In this document: one piece after another, positions 1-12,164 of the stretch | Layout: every line of letters begins with the position of its first letter | How positions within the stretch are numbered: the stretch's first letter is position 1 | NCBI RefSeq assembly: GCF_000344685.1 | Contig: NW_006920413.1 | Location: 2,313,652 to 2,377,651 of the forward strand | Direction of reading: 5' to 3' | Source: Gloeophyllum trabeum ATCC 11539 | Taxonomy: Eukaryota > Basidiomycota > Agaricomycetes > Gloeophyllales > Gloeophyllaceae | Length of the DNA stretch: 64,000 nt | Made by a program: the position numbers and the translations under genes | Notes under the pieces: generated by a model | The model's input: the letters and a program-made list of their open reading frames with translations, nothing else | Told to the model about the DNA's origin: nothing | Databases searched by the model: none

Positions 1-741
1 CCTCGCCATCGCCCTCGCCTCCTCCCCGACCCCGCCATCCCTTACAACCTCCCCAAACCTCTTCTTCCACAGCCCCCATCTTTCCTTGCAAAATCCGCTC
101 TTCCCCGTCCACACGACCCCGCCCCTCCCCGCCCGCCCATACTCCTCCGCGCTCTCCCAAATCGCCCGCCCGGCATACAAAAACCAGACCCCTGCCCCGG
201 GCACCAGCGCCCCCTCCGCCCGCTCCTCCTCCAGCGCATCCCGCACGCTCCAAATCGCGTACAGCACAAAATCACAGACGCCCCCCGCGCTCAGCCGCGC
301 CGCGAACGCGTTCACGTTCGCCCACTCCCCCGCGCCCATCCCCTCCCCGCCCATCCCCGCCCCGCCCCGCTCGTCCGGCCGCGCGTTCCACGTCTCGCGC
401 ATCGCCGCGCCCAGCAGCTTCGGCGCGCCCCACAGCCCGCGCTCCGCGAACACCCAGCCCCCCCGCGCCGCGTCCGCAGGCTCCGGCGGCTCCGCGCGCG
501 CTTTCAGTCCCGCGACGACGTCGACGAGCGCCTGCTGGCGCGGGGACGCGTGCGGCGTGCGCTGGGCGGCCTCGATGGTCGCGTACCACAGGTCCCACAG
601 CAGGCCCTCCACCGCCGCGCCGTCGCCCGCGGCGTAGGCGCGCTCGATCGGCTCCGCGACCGTCGCGACAGTCTGCGCGAGCGTACAGCTGCCGTCGAGG
701 TAGGCGGAGATGGTGCGCGCGAGTTCTTGCTCCTCGGACAT
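1..741 (-). CDS. DUF3632 family protein (partial, C-terminus beyond window)
   Basis: A single open frame reads from ATG (739-741) leftward and is still open at base 1, so the 3' end is missing. The 247 visible residues begin MSEEQELARTISAYLDG and carry the pattern I associate with fungal DUF3632 proteins: a helical N-terminus ending in WDLWY, a central MRETWN block, then the EWANVNAFAARL block and an Ala/Leu-rich stretch around VPGAGVWFLYAGRAIW. Function of this family is unknown; it is typically a soluble helical protein of about 250-350 residues. The reading is extremely GC-rich (third positions nearly all G or C), which makes long spurious frames on the opposite strand. No intron is needed in the visible part. 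The family call is from memory of the consensus, with no search run. Confidence 0.75.
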   Translation of the reverse strand, partial: MSEEQELARTISAYLDGSCTLAQTVATVAEPIERAYAAGDGAAVEGLLWDLWYATIEAAQRTPHASPRQQALVDVVAGLKARAEPPEPADAARGGWVFAERGLWGAPKLLGAAMRETWNARPDERGGAGMGGEGMGAGEWANVNAFAARLSAGGVCDFVLYAIWSVRDALEEERAEGALVPGAGVWFLYAGRAIWESAEEYGRAGRGGVVWTGKSGFCKERWGLWKKRFGEVVRDGGVGEEARAMAR

Positions 742-1311
742 GGCCGCAGCGGGTAGTGCTTGCCTGAAGCCTGCCCCCGAGGTCGGTACATATATCGTCA
801 CTCGGGACCGATGCATAGTCACGAGGCCCTGGATCATAGCAGATCCTTGGTGACTAGGCATCTTTCCACGCCAATGAACACGCATGCCCATCTACAGAAT
901 AACATATCTCGCAACCCATTACGCTCCATTTCTCTATGCTAAGCCCTATACATACATTCCTTCTCTCTCTCTCTCTCTCCTCCCTAACCAAATATTTGAT
1001 ACATGCACAGCACGAGAGCAACAGCAACACAGCAAAGATAGATTACGTGACTCGGGTGTGGACTTGATGATGGCCATGGGCTTGGATCTTGGTGATGTGA
1101 GGTGTTCTTCGGCATGGACAAAAACACGAAGAAGATGGTGGGTGCGGAAGCGGAATGGAAAAATATTAAAATAGAATAAACCCCTCAGCGAAAACACAGC
1201 CGGGGGGGGGATAACAACGACGAGAGAATAGAATATTATATTGCAGTGAGAAAGCGAAAGCGGAGACGGATGACGACGACGTAGAGCCTGAAGGTTAAAG
1301 TACGCGGCCTG
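742..1311. other. Intergenic region with a TC dinucleotide tract
   Basis: No coding region is supported between the DUF3632 start codon and the stop of the next minus-strand gene. It contains a (TC)n microsatellite at about 962-979 and a G9 run near 1203. It would hold the promoter of the leftmost gene and the 3' end of the Cys-rich gene. Confidence 0.6.
962..979. repeat. (TC)9 microsatellite
   Basis: Nine TC dinucleotide units in the intergenic region right of the DUF3632 gene. Confidence 0.9.
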
Positions 1312-2146
1312 CTATCGACGCTGGGCCCCAGCGCCGCGGTACCAATAGTGGCACTCGGAGCAGTACTCGTCCGTGCGCTTCGTGACCGTTTCCTTCGCGT
1401 CCGGGCCGTAGTACTGTGAAAGCAGAAGCGTCAGATCCTTCCAGACATCGTCCCAGTTTGGACAGCGTCAACCAGAAGAGCAGGCCGGCGTCATCAGCCA
1501 ATGAACGTGGATCACAGACAAAGTCCACGAAGAGCGCCGGTGTCACAGCCACAGCAGAACCCTGCATCCCGCCGATCTCCCGGACTGGGGCTCACCAGAA
1601 TATACAGCGCTAAACGCCGTGAGGAATGGAGGGCCCTCCATAGGCCGGAACCTACTGCCCTCGCAGACAACCCCTGTGATAGACGCTGCCAGAGGTAAAC
1701 GCCGTCACCCTGCACTCGATCCGACACGCCTGAACCCCAGATCGCACACCCCCACTCTCCGCCGCATTGAAGCTAACAGGAATGCAGGACACATACCCTC
1801 TCGCATTGACAGTTGGGGCACATCTTTGGATGTTTCGCCGAGTGTATGCAATACCGGTTTCCGCAGTCGATTTTCCGCACCTTGCGCGTCTACAAGGCCA
1901 TCCGGTCAACGCCTGCGCATTGTCGTTCAAAGAGAACGATACGCACCACGACATAATGCTGGAGGGTAGAGAGACAAAGACATCCCAGAGTGACGTCAGC
2001 CCTACAATCGAGAGAAGCGCCGGAACAGCACGTACACCGCATCCGTACTTGGTACCTTCGCTGCGTGATCGGCGTCAGTCCCAGTGTCAACGGCGCGCGG
2101 GGATTGGATGAACAGCGGAGTCGACTCACGTTTCGAGGTTGCACAT
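1312..2146 (-). CDS. Small Cys-rich putative zinc-binding protein, five exons
   Basis: Joining five exons gives an 82-residue protein: 2146-2130, 2060-2036, 1958-1947, 1889-1797 and 1413-1312. All junctions have GT-AG borders (donors gtgagt, gtacgt, gtgcgt, gtatgt) and keep one open frame. The product starts MCNLETEGTKYGCGH and has nine cysteines, including C-x2-C at residues 42-45 (CPNC) and 67-70 (CSEC), plus a DCGNRYC segment with His34 and His38. This looks like a zinc- or disulfide-stabilised domain. The pattern resembles a family of short uncharacterised fungal proteins with a CGH...DC...C..S..HP..C core and a YGPD block; function is unknown. There is no signal peptide, suggesting an intracellular protein. 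The last intron, 383 bp, is unusually long and may hide one more exon; a frame read through its acceptor (DLTLLLSQYYGPD) is also open. Confidence 0.55.
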
Positions 2147-5100
2147 GATGTGCGCGGGCGTGATGGCTACGGGGACGTGCAGATGCGCTTGGGACAGCTG
2201 ATTGCGGGATGGTCGTGGCGGCGAGTCAAGAGCCCGTAGCAGCGACCAGTTCGGCTCAAGACTGGGGCGGAACGCGGGAGGATGGGTCAGCAGCGGAGCG
2301 GGTTGAATGGGGTCTGGGCGGAGGCTCGGAGGCTCGAGACAGGGACAGGGGCGCCGGTATATATGTGGTGTGGACGTGCACCTGTCTGTGTTCCGTCCCG
2401 ATAGCCTTTATACTCGAGTGCCTGCCGGGGCCAATACGAATTAGCAGCCACAGACTCGGAGGAGACAAGCCACGCCAGATCAGCCAGAGATCAGATCAGC
2501 CAGGGCCACGAGGGGCGGAGCCACAACGCTGGACGGAACAAGACGCGGCGCGGTTCGAATCCGAAGCGATCTCTTGATCAGACACGCGCTGCCCGGGCGG
2601 GAGAAGGGCGAGAGACGGGCCATGGGTTCGCGCCGCGAGCGACAGACGAAGGCTGGGGAAGAGGATGGAAGGGGGGATGGACGTATCAGCCGCGCCGAAC
2701 CGCTGCGCGCGGGTGAACCATGGAGATGTGATTGGCAGTCCGAGTCCGAAGTCTGCCCGCGGAGCGACGGGTTCGGTTCCTGCTCCCAGGCCTGCATGCA
2801 TCCGACATAACCTACCCGGCGAGAAGGCTTTCTGCAAGCAAACATCCGAGCGCGAATTTCCAGATTCCGGTGGTCGATAGAGTGCGCGCCAGGCAGCAGT
2901 CGGTCACAGGGATAGGACGATTGCCTGTGATAAGGATTTCCAAGCCAGCTGCTCTCTGCTTGCCCTCCGTGCCGATTCGGTTGGGCAGCGTTGGGAGGCG
3001 GATGGTAACGATTAGATCGGGTTTAGATACCGTGCCGCCTGCCCCTTTGTTTCAGCCAGGTCATACAGGCTACCCAACATCATGATCCTCGTCATCGTGT
3101 ACGTTGACCTCCCCGCTGGACAAAGGAACCGGATATTCGTCCCGGAAAAATCACAGCTTTCCCTGGAGCTGCAACATAACACTCGGCGAATGCGTTGTCA
3201 ATGCTTTCGCAGAGCCCAGAGACAGATATCACCCGTTAGGCGCGAGAGGCCGAAATGAAAAGAAGAGGACGGAGCTTGGTGACATCTGTCGTCGGCATCA
3301 CACAGAGCGGCGCGTCTGGCAGACATTTCGTGAAACGGAGCGACCGTTGGTAACGACAAGGTGGAGACTCGACGTGCAGATTTAGCCTCTCCCGCTCGGT
3401 AAGTCGGCACGGTCATCCGAACGCCGTCTGGTTTGCCTCGAAGAGTAGTCAAGCGACGGCTCGGTTCAACTGGTGTGGCCGTTCTATACAATGCAGCCAC
3501 ACCCCCTTTGGCAATACAACGACGTATCGAGATGCAAAGGGACGACGCAGTGCGCTGCGATGACAGACTTTGCTAAATGCAGCTTAAATAATCGAGTCCT
3601 TCTAGCTACAGAGTGAACGGATGGAGACGTGAATGCACTGCTCAGTAATACCTGCCATCCTGAACGATAATTTGCGTGGACTGATCTGTACACGTAGCAT
3701 CCCTTGGCCAGAGTGGAGGTCACGAGGCAAAACATCGCGCTCGCCACCTGAGCAGGGTCCACTGGCATGCCTTGATGCTGCGAGCACAGACTCCTCGGTA
3801 TTCTCGTCGGGAAATAGCATCCCGTGGAATTCAGGGGGCCCAGACATCGATAAGGATTGCTTACTTGGACATTGAGTATACACTGGCAATATCAGGGTCC
3901 CCAGCGGCTCCCCGGGCAAGAGATTGCAATAGGCGCTGCCGCGCTGAAGCACTGTCGAAAAAGTTCCGTTCTTCATTGAAGCGGGCGCTTCCGCAGGCCA
4001 TGCTATCTGAGTGCACCAGCTAAGGCGCCCTTAACCATCCTCACCGATCGAGTACGACGGGCGAGGACAAACATATCGAAGGGGGCGAAATATTCCCGGG
4101 ACGACCGACATTACGTGGATCCACCAAAGGCAGCATCTGCTGCCGATCGGGGGACCAACGTGAGGTTGGTGGACAGCGCTGATGTCAATGCATGCGCGCG
4201 CCGCGGCTGGTCGCGCACCACTCTTGCAACCGCCTTCCCCTCTTGGGGGAAAGCACGGTGGTAGCGCACGATACAGAACCAATATGCAGGTCTACGCTGA
4301 GTCTGTGGCGAGGACGAGGACGTCTTCAAGCAGAGACTCAACCGCATATAGGCGAACCACTCACGAGGAAACATGCTTCCCCCTATGGTCTCATTTCAAC
4401 AATCATCGCACCGCTGGAAATTATCGAGATCTCACTCGGGCAAGGAGGAAACCCTCCCGGGATATGGCAATCCTATGAAAGTGGAGACCTACGAACCACG
4501 TATCGATGATGGATCCCTATGTGCCCAGTGACCATACGAATGCATCGGTCAGCTGGGTAGAAATACTTTCGGCCCGCTCGCCGCAATATTGCCCCGACTC
4601 ACTACATCATTTGAGCACCAAAACCTACGACTCATTTCCCTTCGATTGCTCCAGGATGGACTACTTGATCATGCTTCGAACAGACTCCCCGACCGTTCTA
4701 TTAATCTTCCGAGCGCACGTGTAACCTAACTATATGCATTAGAAGCACCGACGTACTCACCGTTTGAAGCCGATGAAACTTTAGGTCTTATGCTCAGACG
4801 CACAACCTTCCCAGTTCCGTGAGTGTGAGATAAGGAAGGCGACAGCATGATGGAACGATCGCCTCGTGAGCTGTATATCATGGCGTGGCCGTGGGCCACA
4901 GAAGGTTCAGAAAATCGGATCCGACGCTTCACCGGGTGGGATACCCAGGGCTCTTCCCAAGTCCGTCAGGAGAGATGAAGGGTTTCGAGCCCTGTTTGAC
5001 CTGGAAGAGTAGGTCAGGGAAAGAATCTGCCTGCGTCACCAGTGACGAACAGATGGAACGCATACAGCTGACACATCTTTCACAGCAGTGGATTCTAGTG

Positions 5101-5268
5101 AGTGAAGAGAACGCGGGTTTGCCACAGGCACGTCGTCAGAAGCACTTGCATGGATGCTTCATATCAGTGAGGGAACATTACACGATGCCCCCGGGCCTAC
5201 GAACCGTATCTCCACTTCCCTGTATGCGGAATCTTGATATAAAGTTTCAGATGGTTCATTGCGATAGT
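2147..5268. other. Gene-free region, left part
   Basis: I see only short random open frames on both strands and no spliced model with family signatures. A TATATA element lies near 2358-2364 about 200 bp upstream of the Cys-rich gene; whether it is used is unknown. No terminal repeats or transposase remnants were recognised. Confidence 0.5.
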
Positions 5269-5961
5269 GTATCTCGGACATCAATCCGGCACACGATCGA
5301 CGAACGGGGACGGGCCATCTAGTTAGTTCGGTGTCTCCTTCCCCGTGCCTTGCGGGAGAAGACACAATCTTGACCATCGATGATTAACTCCAGACACGTG
5401 TAGGGCTGCTGTTCAGCTGATGAATGATTTCGGGTTCGATGGAATATCCTCATGACACCAGGAGCTGAGAATGCGACCAAGTAGAGCATGAAGTGCCCCG
5501 CAAGCTGGTGCAGTGGCGCCGGGCGAGCATGAAGGACGGAAATAGTGCACGTGCCTGATAGGTTTGCCTTGGTACGGTTGACCATCTGGGCCAGGTCAAA
5601 TTCAGAAGTCGCCTCACAACTTCGAGGCTGCCTTAGGTTCGATCCTCGGCGTTGACAGCTTTCGGCCAATCCCGAAACAGTCTCTGAAGGTTGAATACAT
5701 CTATCAATATTATGTACGTAGCGCGGCACTGAATTTTACAGTCAGTAGTGACTGTTCGATAATCAATATCGCTGTAGTAAAAGGGAGAAGAGGAAGAGGC
5801 ACGGGACCACTACTCCGAGAGGATGCGAATCCCCAGCCCACATATTTCGGGGAGCGACGGGCGGAAAGACTTATCGGTACCGTTTAGTGCACATTAGTAC
5901 TAACCGTATCCTTTAATGCTTCACAACCGTTTACACCTCGGGCTGCACAGTCCACCTGCCG
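5269..5961 (+). repeat. Left copy of exact 693-bp direct repeat flanking the N gap
   Basis: Bases 5269-5961 (gtatctcggaca ... ccacctgccg) appear again at 6508-7200 with no difference found by eye. The left copy ends exactly where the N run begins, and the right copy starts exactly where the N run ends. Two contig ends that carry the same sequence and were scaffolded instead of merged produce exactly this arrangement. Confidence 0.95.
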
Positions 5962-6507
5962 NNNNNNNNNNNNNNNNNNNNNNNNNNNNNNNNNNNNNNN
6001 NNNNNNNNNNNNNNNNNNNNNNNNNNNNNNNNNNNNNNNNNNNNNNNNNNNNNNNNNNNNNNNNNNNNNNNNNNNNNNNNNNNNNNNNNNNNNNNNNNNN
6101 NNNNNNNNNNNNNNNNNNNNNNNNNNNNNNNNNNNNNNNNNNNNNNNNNNNNNNNNNNNNNNNNNNNNNNNNNNNNNNNNNNNNNNNNNNNNNNNNNNNN
6201 NNNNNNNNNNNNNNNNNNNNNNNNNNNNNNNNNNNNNNNNNNNNNNNNNNNNNNNNNNNNNNNNNNNNNNNNNNNNNNNNNNNNNNNNNNNNNNNNNNNN
6301 NNNNNNNNNNNNNNNNNNNNNNNNNNNNNNNNNNNNNNNNNNNNNNNNNNNNNNNNNNNNNNNNNNNNNNNNNNNNNNNNNNNNNNNNNNNNNNNNNNNN
6401 NNNNNNNNNNNNNNNNNNNNNNNNNNNNNNNNNNNNNNNNNNNNNNNNNNNNNNNNNNNNNNNNNNNNNNNNNNNNNNNNNNNNNNNNNNNNNNNNNNNN
6501 NNNNNNN
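5962..6507. other. Assembly gap (546 N)
   Basis: All bases are N. The length may be only a scaffolding estimate, because the flanks are identical to each other, and the true distance between contigs may be negative (an overlap). Confidence 0.99.
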
Positions 6508-7200
6508 GTATCTCGGACATCAATCCGGCACACGATCGACGAACGGGGACGGGCCATCTAGTTAGTTCGGTGTCTCCTTCCCCGTGCCTTGCGGGAGAAG
6601 ACACAATCTTGACCATCGATGATTAACTCCAGACACGTGTAGGGCTGCTGTTCAGCTGATGAATGATTTCGGGTTCGATGGAATATCCTCATGACACCAG
6701 GAGCTGAGAATGCGACCAAGTAGAGCATGAAGTGCCCCGCAAGCTGGTGCAGTGGCGCCGGGCGAGCATGAAGGACGGAAATAGTGCACGTGCCTGATAG
6801 GTTTGCCTTGGTACGGTTGACCATCTGGGCCAGGTCAAATTCAGAAGTCGCCTCACAACTTCGAGGCTGCCTTAGGTTCGATCCTCGGCGTTGACAGCTT
6901 TCGGCCAATCCCGAAACAGTCTCTGAAGGTTGAATACATCTATCAATATTATGTACGTAGCGCGGCACTGAATTTTACAGTCAGTAGTGACTGTTCGATA
7001 ATCAATATCGCTGTAGTAAAAGGGAGAAGAGGAAGAGGCACGGGACCACTACTCCGAGAGGATGCGAATCCCCAGCCCACATATTTCGGGGAGCGACGGG
7101 CGGAAAGACTTATCGGTACCGTTTAGTGCACATTAGTACTAACCGTATCCTTTAATGCTTCACAACCGTTTACACCTCGGGCTGCACAGTCCACCTGCCG
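6508..7200 (+). repeat. Right copy of exact 693-bp direct repeat flanking the N gap
   Basis: Identical to 5269-5961 at a constant offset of 1239 bases. After 7200 the sequence continues as new, unique DNA (atactgatatcccg). No gene lies inside either copy; the only long frames there lack any recognisable family. Confidence 0.95.
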
Positions 7201-8537
7201 ATACTGATATCCCGCTGTGGCTGCTTAATGTAGCTCCCCGCCTGTGTTCTTCTCTTGGAGGTCACTAGCCCTAGCACGGGTACTCCAGTATCTCTTTATA
7301 GAACGCCCCAATATTATACTACAAAAGCCTAGTGCGCGACATACCCATACACAAGACTGCAGCTGACCGTTTGTTTGGTGGAGCGGAGCTTCAAATATCG
7401 GCAACTCCCGTCGTATGTTCTCAGCAACAAATCTCTTACGACAAGCATAGGCTCATATCGTGTAGAGATTTTGCGTCACACTTCTTCAGGAGCGTCCGGA
7501 TGAAGTCTTGTCAAGACGTAGTACATTTTTACTGTAGCCCCCTCAGTATCCCTCGTCCGCTGAGTGGATTGCGACAATTCAAACTCCGCCCAATATCCCC
7601 ATCCACCCCACCGGGGATCGAACACAGCAGTCGCAATGTGAGTCAGTGACTTTTAAATTTGACCTGACCCAGATGGTCAACCGTACTTGGGCGACTAAGA
7701 ACCTATGCTCTTTAGCAGCTGAAATATTGGATCCACCTGGGCGACAGATGTTCTAGAGTATACAGGTGCCACAAGACTGAGTCAATCGACGATTGTGAGG
7801 GTAGTCCAGGGCTAAGTGCGGACTAGGCGCCCCCTTGGGAAGTGCCTTGTAGGGAAATCGGAGGACATGGTCCCTTCAGCTGCCAATGCCAAGAAGAGAC
7901 GCCTTCGACTCTTGTTCCGACTGGTTCTTAGGAGCGTAAATTCGAGCGCAACCGATAGAGCTAAATAGATAACGCGCCGCAATTCGACTGCAGCCTGAGT
8001 TGGGCATACGCGAGACCCTCCGCAAGTCAGATCGTTGGGCATGCCGCTTAGATCCTGCTATGAGCTGCCGTACCGTACGGGACTCGTTGTGACCGGAGGG
8101 TATCCCAACAAGTTTGGCGTCCGATAACGAAGGCACACATGTTCTATATATCGTCTCGCGGGCCGCCACAGCTTCCTGCCAATTAGTATCTAGGCAGTAG
8201 AGATGAGGTCGTCGGGTGGTGCCCCACCTCGAGTCATGAGGTTCACCTAAGTCCTGCGCAGTAATATCCAAGTAGCATTCCATAAAATGCAACGTTAATC
8301 ATCAACGCGACCTCGGAGGACCGATCTTAGTAGGATAATCTAACCACAGCCGTGCCGGTGCTTCTGAATAGCCCCTATTCCCTATGCAGCGACGACGGTG
8401 GCCGTAGGGAACAAACCTCTCGGAAAACTTGTCAACTTTGGTGGTGGCAACAAACTGACGGTCGCCTTGTCCTAAACATATCCCTGTCTTGTTCGGTTCC
8501 TTGTGCTGGACGCAAATAAAGCACCGCCGCATCTGCC
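7201..8537. other. Gene-free region, right part, upstream of the MscS-type channel
   Basis: No coding exon is supported. The stretch up to 8537 contains the promoter of the channel gene. A few short frames exist on both strands but none has splice-compatible extensions or a family signature. Confidence 0.5.
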
Positions 8538-11500
8538 ATGGATTCACGGTACGAGCCGGTAGAGCTTCAAGCAGGACCTGCAAGTGCTGGTTACTCGAAT
8601 AGTCGTAGCGTCCGATCCCGACGAGAGTCCATGTCGGCGCTCTCGGAAGACTCAAATCATTCCAATGCCCCGCTCAGCGGCGACGGTCCGGGCATTACAC
8701 GCTACCCTCCAGCGCCAAATGACTCTAGTAGGCATGTCCATGTTATGCCCGACCCCGTGCGCGGAGGTGGCGCATACGATCCTGAAAACGGGAGAGGGGA
8801 GACTAGACCAGGTCACAAGCCTGCGTATAGCCGCAGTGGAAGCTGGGATGTGCTTGCAGGCATTCGGAAGTTTGAGCATGACTACTCGGAGTTTGACTCG
8901 CGAAATGCAAGCCAGAGTCACTTGGCCTTCGCTGAAGGAGACATCCCGAAGAACAAGGTGCGTGCTAGAAACCTTCAGCTTGCGACTATGTCTTAACCAT
9001 TACCGCCAAGTTTTCTCGACTCTACAACTACCTCTTGAACGTCTCAATCGTCACGAGATGGGCCATCTTCATCCTCCCAGTCATGGCTCTGGTGTGGATC
9101 CCGGGTATCTTGGGTCTCACCACCTTTCCCCATGCCGAGGTGGGTATAGATGTTATGTACTCGTGCGCTCCAAGCTGACCTGCCACAGATTTGGGGCGTG
9201 CGCTTGGTTTTCTGGAGCATCTGGCTGAGCATTGTTTGGGGAGGTATAGCGAAATGTCCATGCATCACAATCTACGGCTAATTCGCTTGCTTATCTTAGG
9301 ATGGTGGGCTGCTTTAGCCACAGCGTGCGTCGTTCTTCAGCGTGCCATCTGTTTCGCTCATCTCAGCCTGCAACAGCCGTGTTCTCCCCCGAATAGCTCG
9401 TGCTACTGTTGGAATTGTAGCAGTTGGCAGCCGCCGATACATTGACTGGCTGGATGTTTTGCATAGGTTCGTGTAATACTCTCCCTGTCACCCAATCGTA
9501 CATCTGACTAAGAATCTCATCCCAGATACGTGGCTCTATTCGCATGGACGTTGGCTATTTGGATCACTTTTAATTCGATCATAAATAACAACGACGGCGA
9601 CGGGAGCGACAGGGAGAGATCTGTAATTTCTTTCATCGCGAAACTGTTATTCGCCATCTACATATGTGCCGCGGTCTTGGCGTTTGAGAAGTTCTCGATC
9701 CAGTGGATAGCGGGCAAGTTCCACGAAAGGTCATATGCAGGTATGTGGTTCGGTTCTCACCTCACTCTGGGGTATTCATTTCTTCCGCTTCCAGAGCGTA
9801 TCGCCGACCAGAAATTTGCTATCAAGGTCTTGACGATTTTGTACCGCCATTCAGCCGACATCCCTGGCCGTTCAGATACTCTGCGAGACGGTCCACTAGA
9901 TAAACGTGCTACCATCAACCCGAGAAGATTTTTCAAGCGAGCACTACGAGGGGTGAGATATGCTGCAACCACCACTACAACCGCCCTGGGGAACGTTGCG
10001 TCCGAAATGGCTGGGAGGTTTGTTTGTAGTAGAGCCGTATCGTTCAATTTGCTGACGTTGTCTCTCGTCTGCTCAACAGCTCCGTATTGCAACCCAATTC
10101 TCCGGAAGCGAAGGTGAAGACTGCTCTTGAATCGGCAAACAAGTCACGCCTGGTACGTCGCAGAGGCATCGTTTGACGTCAGTCCCACAATCGAACCCCT
10201 CATTTATAGCTTGCTCGAAGATTATTCTACTCATTTGTGAAGCCCGGCCACGACTACCTTGAAGTACAAGACATTGCACGCTTTTTCCCAACCCCTGAAG
10301 ACGCGGATGCCGCGTTTGCCTTGTTCGACAAGGATGGCAATGGGGATGCATCTCGCGACGAGGTGGAACTCGCTTGCATGTCAGTTACTGACTCTTATCG
10401 ATTTCTTCTGTTTCTCATTATAATTGCAGGGACTACCACCGAGAGCAACTGTCTATAGAGCATTCAATGAGAGACCTCGACAGTGCTGTGGGACGTTTGG
10501 ACAACATCTTCATGAGTTTGTATGTCGTCGTAGCCGCTCTCATCGTTGCGGTCGCATTGGTGAGGTTTCATTTTGCTCAAGGGGATTCTGAGTATCTGCT
10601 AACTTCACCGATAGGACACGCAACTTACTACCCTCGTGACGGGCGCTGGAACCCTGATTCTTGGTGCGTAGGCCATATTGTCGTGTACCACATAGTGATT
10701 GACAGGCTTGATAGGTTTGAGTTGGCTGATTGGCAGCAGCGCCCAGGAAGTTTTGACCAGCATAATCTTCCTGTTTATCAAGCATCCATTCGACGTGGGT
10801 GACCGCGTGGATATCGACAAAGCCAGTTATACAGTTAAGGAGATCCGATTGCTCACGACGGTGTTTGCGGACGGCAAAGGCTGTCAAGTGCTGGCTCCCA
10901 ATACCATTCTTAACGGGAAGGTCAGACAGGACAGTGGACGAGAGACCCGTGTCTGACATATCACGTACAGTTCATTTTAAATATCCGCCGAAGCGGCCAA
11001 GTGAGTGATAAGCAACTATATCGCCGAAACATATATCTGACTAGATTATAGATGTCCGAGACCTTCGAGTTTGACGTTGATTATTCAACGACTTTCGAGC
11101 AACTCGAGCAGTTGCGAGATAAAATGTTAACTTTCGTCAAAGAAGAGCGGAGAGACTACCAGCCGGTCTTTGATGTCACGGTAGCCGGTGAGGAGCATCT
11201 GTGCAAGTAACGAAAGCATGGGTTCAAGGGTTGCTTCGCAGATATTGGGGATCAAGAGAAGATGACTTGCCAGGCTGACATCAAGTATAAGAGCAACTGG
11301 CAGCAAGGTGCTGTCAAAGGTGCGTCTCTTTAGTTACATAGCCTCACACACTTTCCATTCTCATGCTCTTTGCTATGGATGTAGCCCGGAGACGCAACAA
11401 GTGGATCTGTGCTCTCAAGACCGCCTTGGCTGATTGTCACATCTACGGGCCTAAGGGAAACCCTGATGCCATCCCAGCACCTTCGAGAATTACGCTTGTA

Positions 11501-11956
11501 CCTTGGGACAAGGTGGAACGTGATGATGAGGCAAAGCTCGCGACCCAACAGCCCGACGATAAAGAAGCTGGACCTGAGATGCCTAAGGGCGGATGGAATT
11601 TGACGGATAAGAACGCAGAGCTTGGTAAGGATCCACCTCTACATCTGCTTTACAGTCTCTCACCTTCCGGTTGCTTTCGCAGCGGGTGACTCGGAGGACG
11701 TTTGGGGCGAAGGAGATGAAGTAAGGACCTTGTTGCAATTTGTACTACAGACCCAATTGACCTCAATGCCCAATAGGTACACATGACAAATCCTCGCCGC
11801 GGAGTCTCGACGAAGAGCACTTCGACGGTCAGATCTCAACCGCCGGCTGCGCCTCCCAACTTCCCCTTACCCCCTCCGCCAATGCCTGTAGCAACGCCTC
11901 CGGAGGAGAGGGACGCAACTACTCCGCGCGCGCAGGAGTTCACACGACAACCGTAA
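8538..11956 (+). CDS. Mechanosensitive ion channel, MscS family with EF-hand
   Basis: A multi-exon gene of roughly 850-900 residues. Exon 1 (8538-about 8958) encodes a hydrophilic Ser-rich N-terminus beginning MDSRYEPVELQAG. Several membrane segments follow (WAIFILPVMALVWIPGI, LVFWSIWLSIVW, YVALFAWTLAIWITF, LLFAIYICAAVLAF). A canonical EF-hand loop, DKDGNGDASRDE, lies near 10330, just before the last transmembrane helices. The MscS pore-lining block LVTGAGTLILGLSWLIGSS and the beta domain HPFDVGDRVDID near 10640-10820 follow, then APNTILNGKFILNIRRSG across an intron. The C-terminal tail is Pro-rich and ends at TAA 11954-11956. Fungal members (Msy1/Msy2 type in fission yeast) sit in the ER or cortical membrane and handle calcium during hypo-osmotic shock; Ca2+ control through the EF-hand is inference. 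It converges with RPB3, 208 bp downstream. Confidence 0.92.
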
Positions 11957-12164
11957 CTGTCTGCAGGCAGATAGAATCTTTGTGGATGTTGCTTTGATTG
12001 ACCTGCTGTGATCTAACTTGGACTTGTAAAAATAGCAGCATCTTCACTAGGCGGACGTTTCGCAGCCACATCATCACTATTTACACTCACTATTAACACA
12101 TCGAATATCAAAGCATACATCTCGGCAGTAAGGTGAGCATGATAGCAGAACGAAGTAGGAATAG

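Noticed and set aside
86..637. Long plus-strand frame opposite the DUF3632 gene
   Set aside because: Shadow of GC-rich codons; the minus frame has the family pattern and a sensible start.
5620..5660. tRNA-like T-loop (ggttcgatcctcgg) and a similar GTTCGATCC near 7615 on the minus strand
   Set aside because: T-stem pairing fails and no D-arm, anticodon arm or acceptor stem could be fitted.
5916..6626. Frames spanning the N gap
   Set aside because: They consist mostly of unknown bases and are artefacts of translating N.
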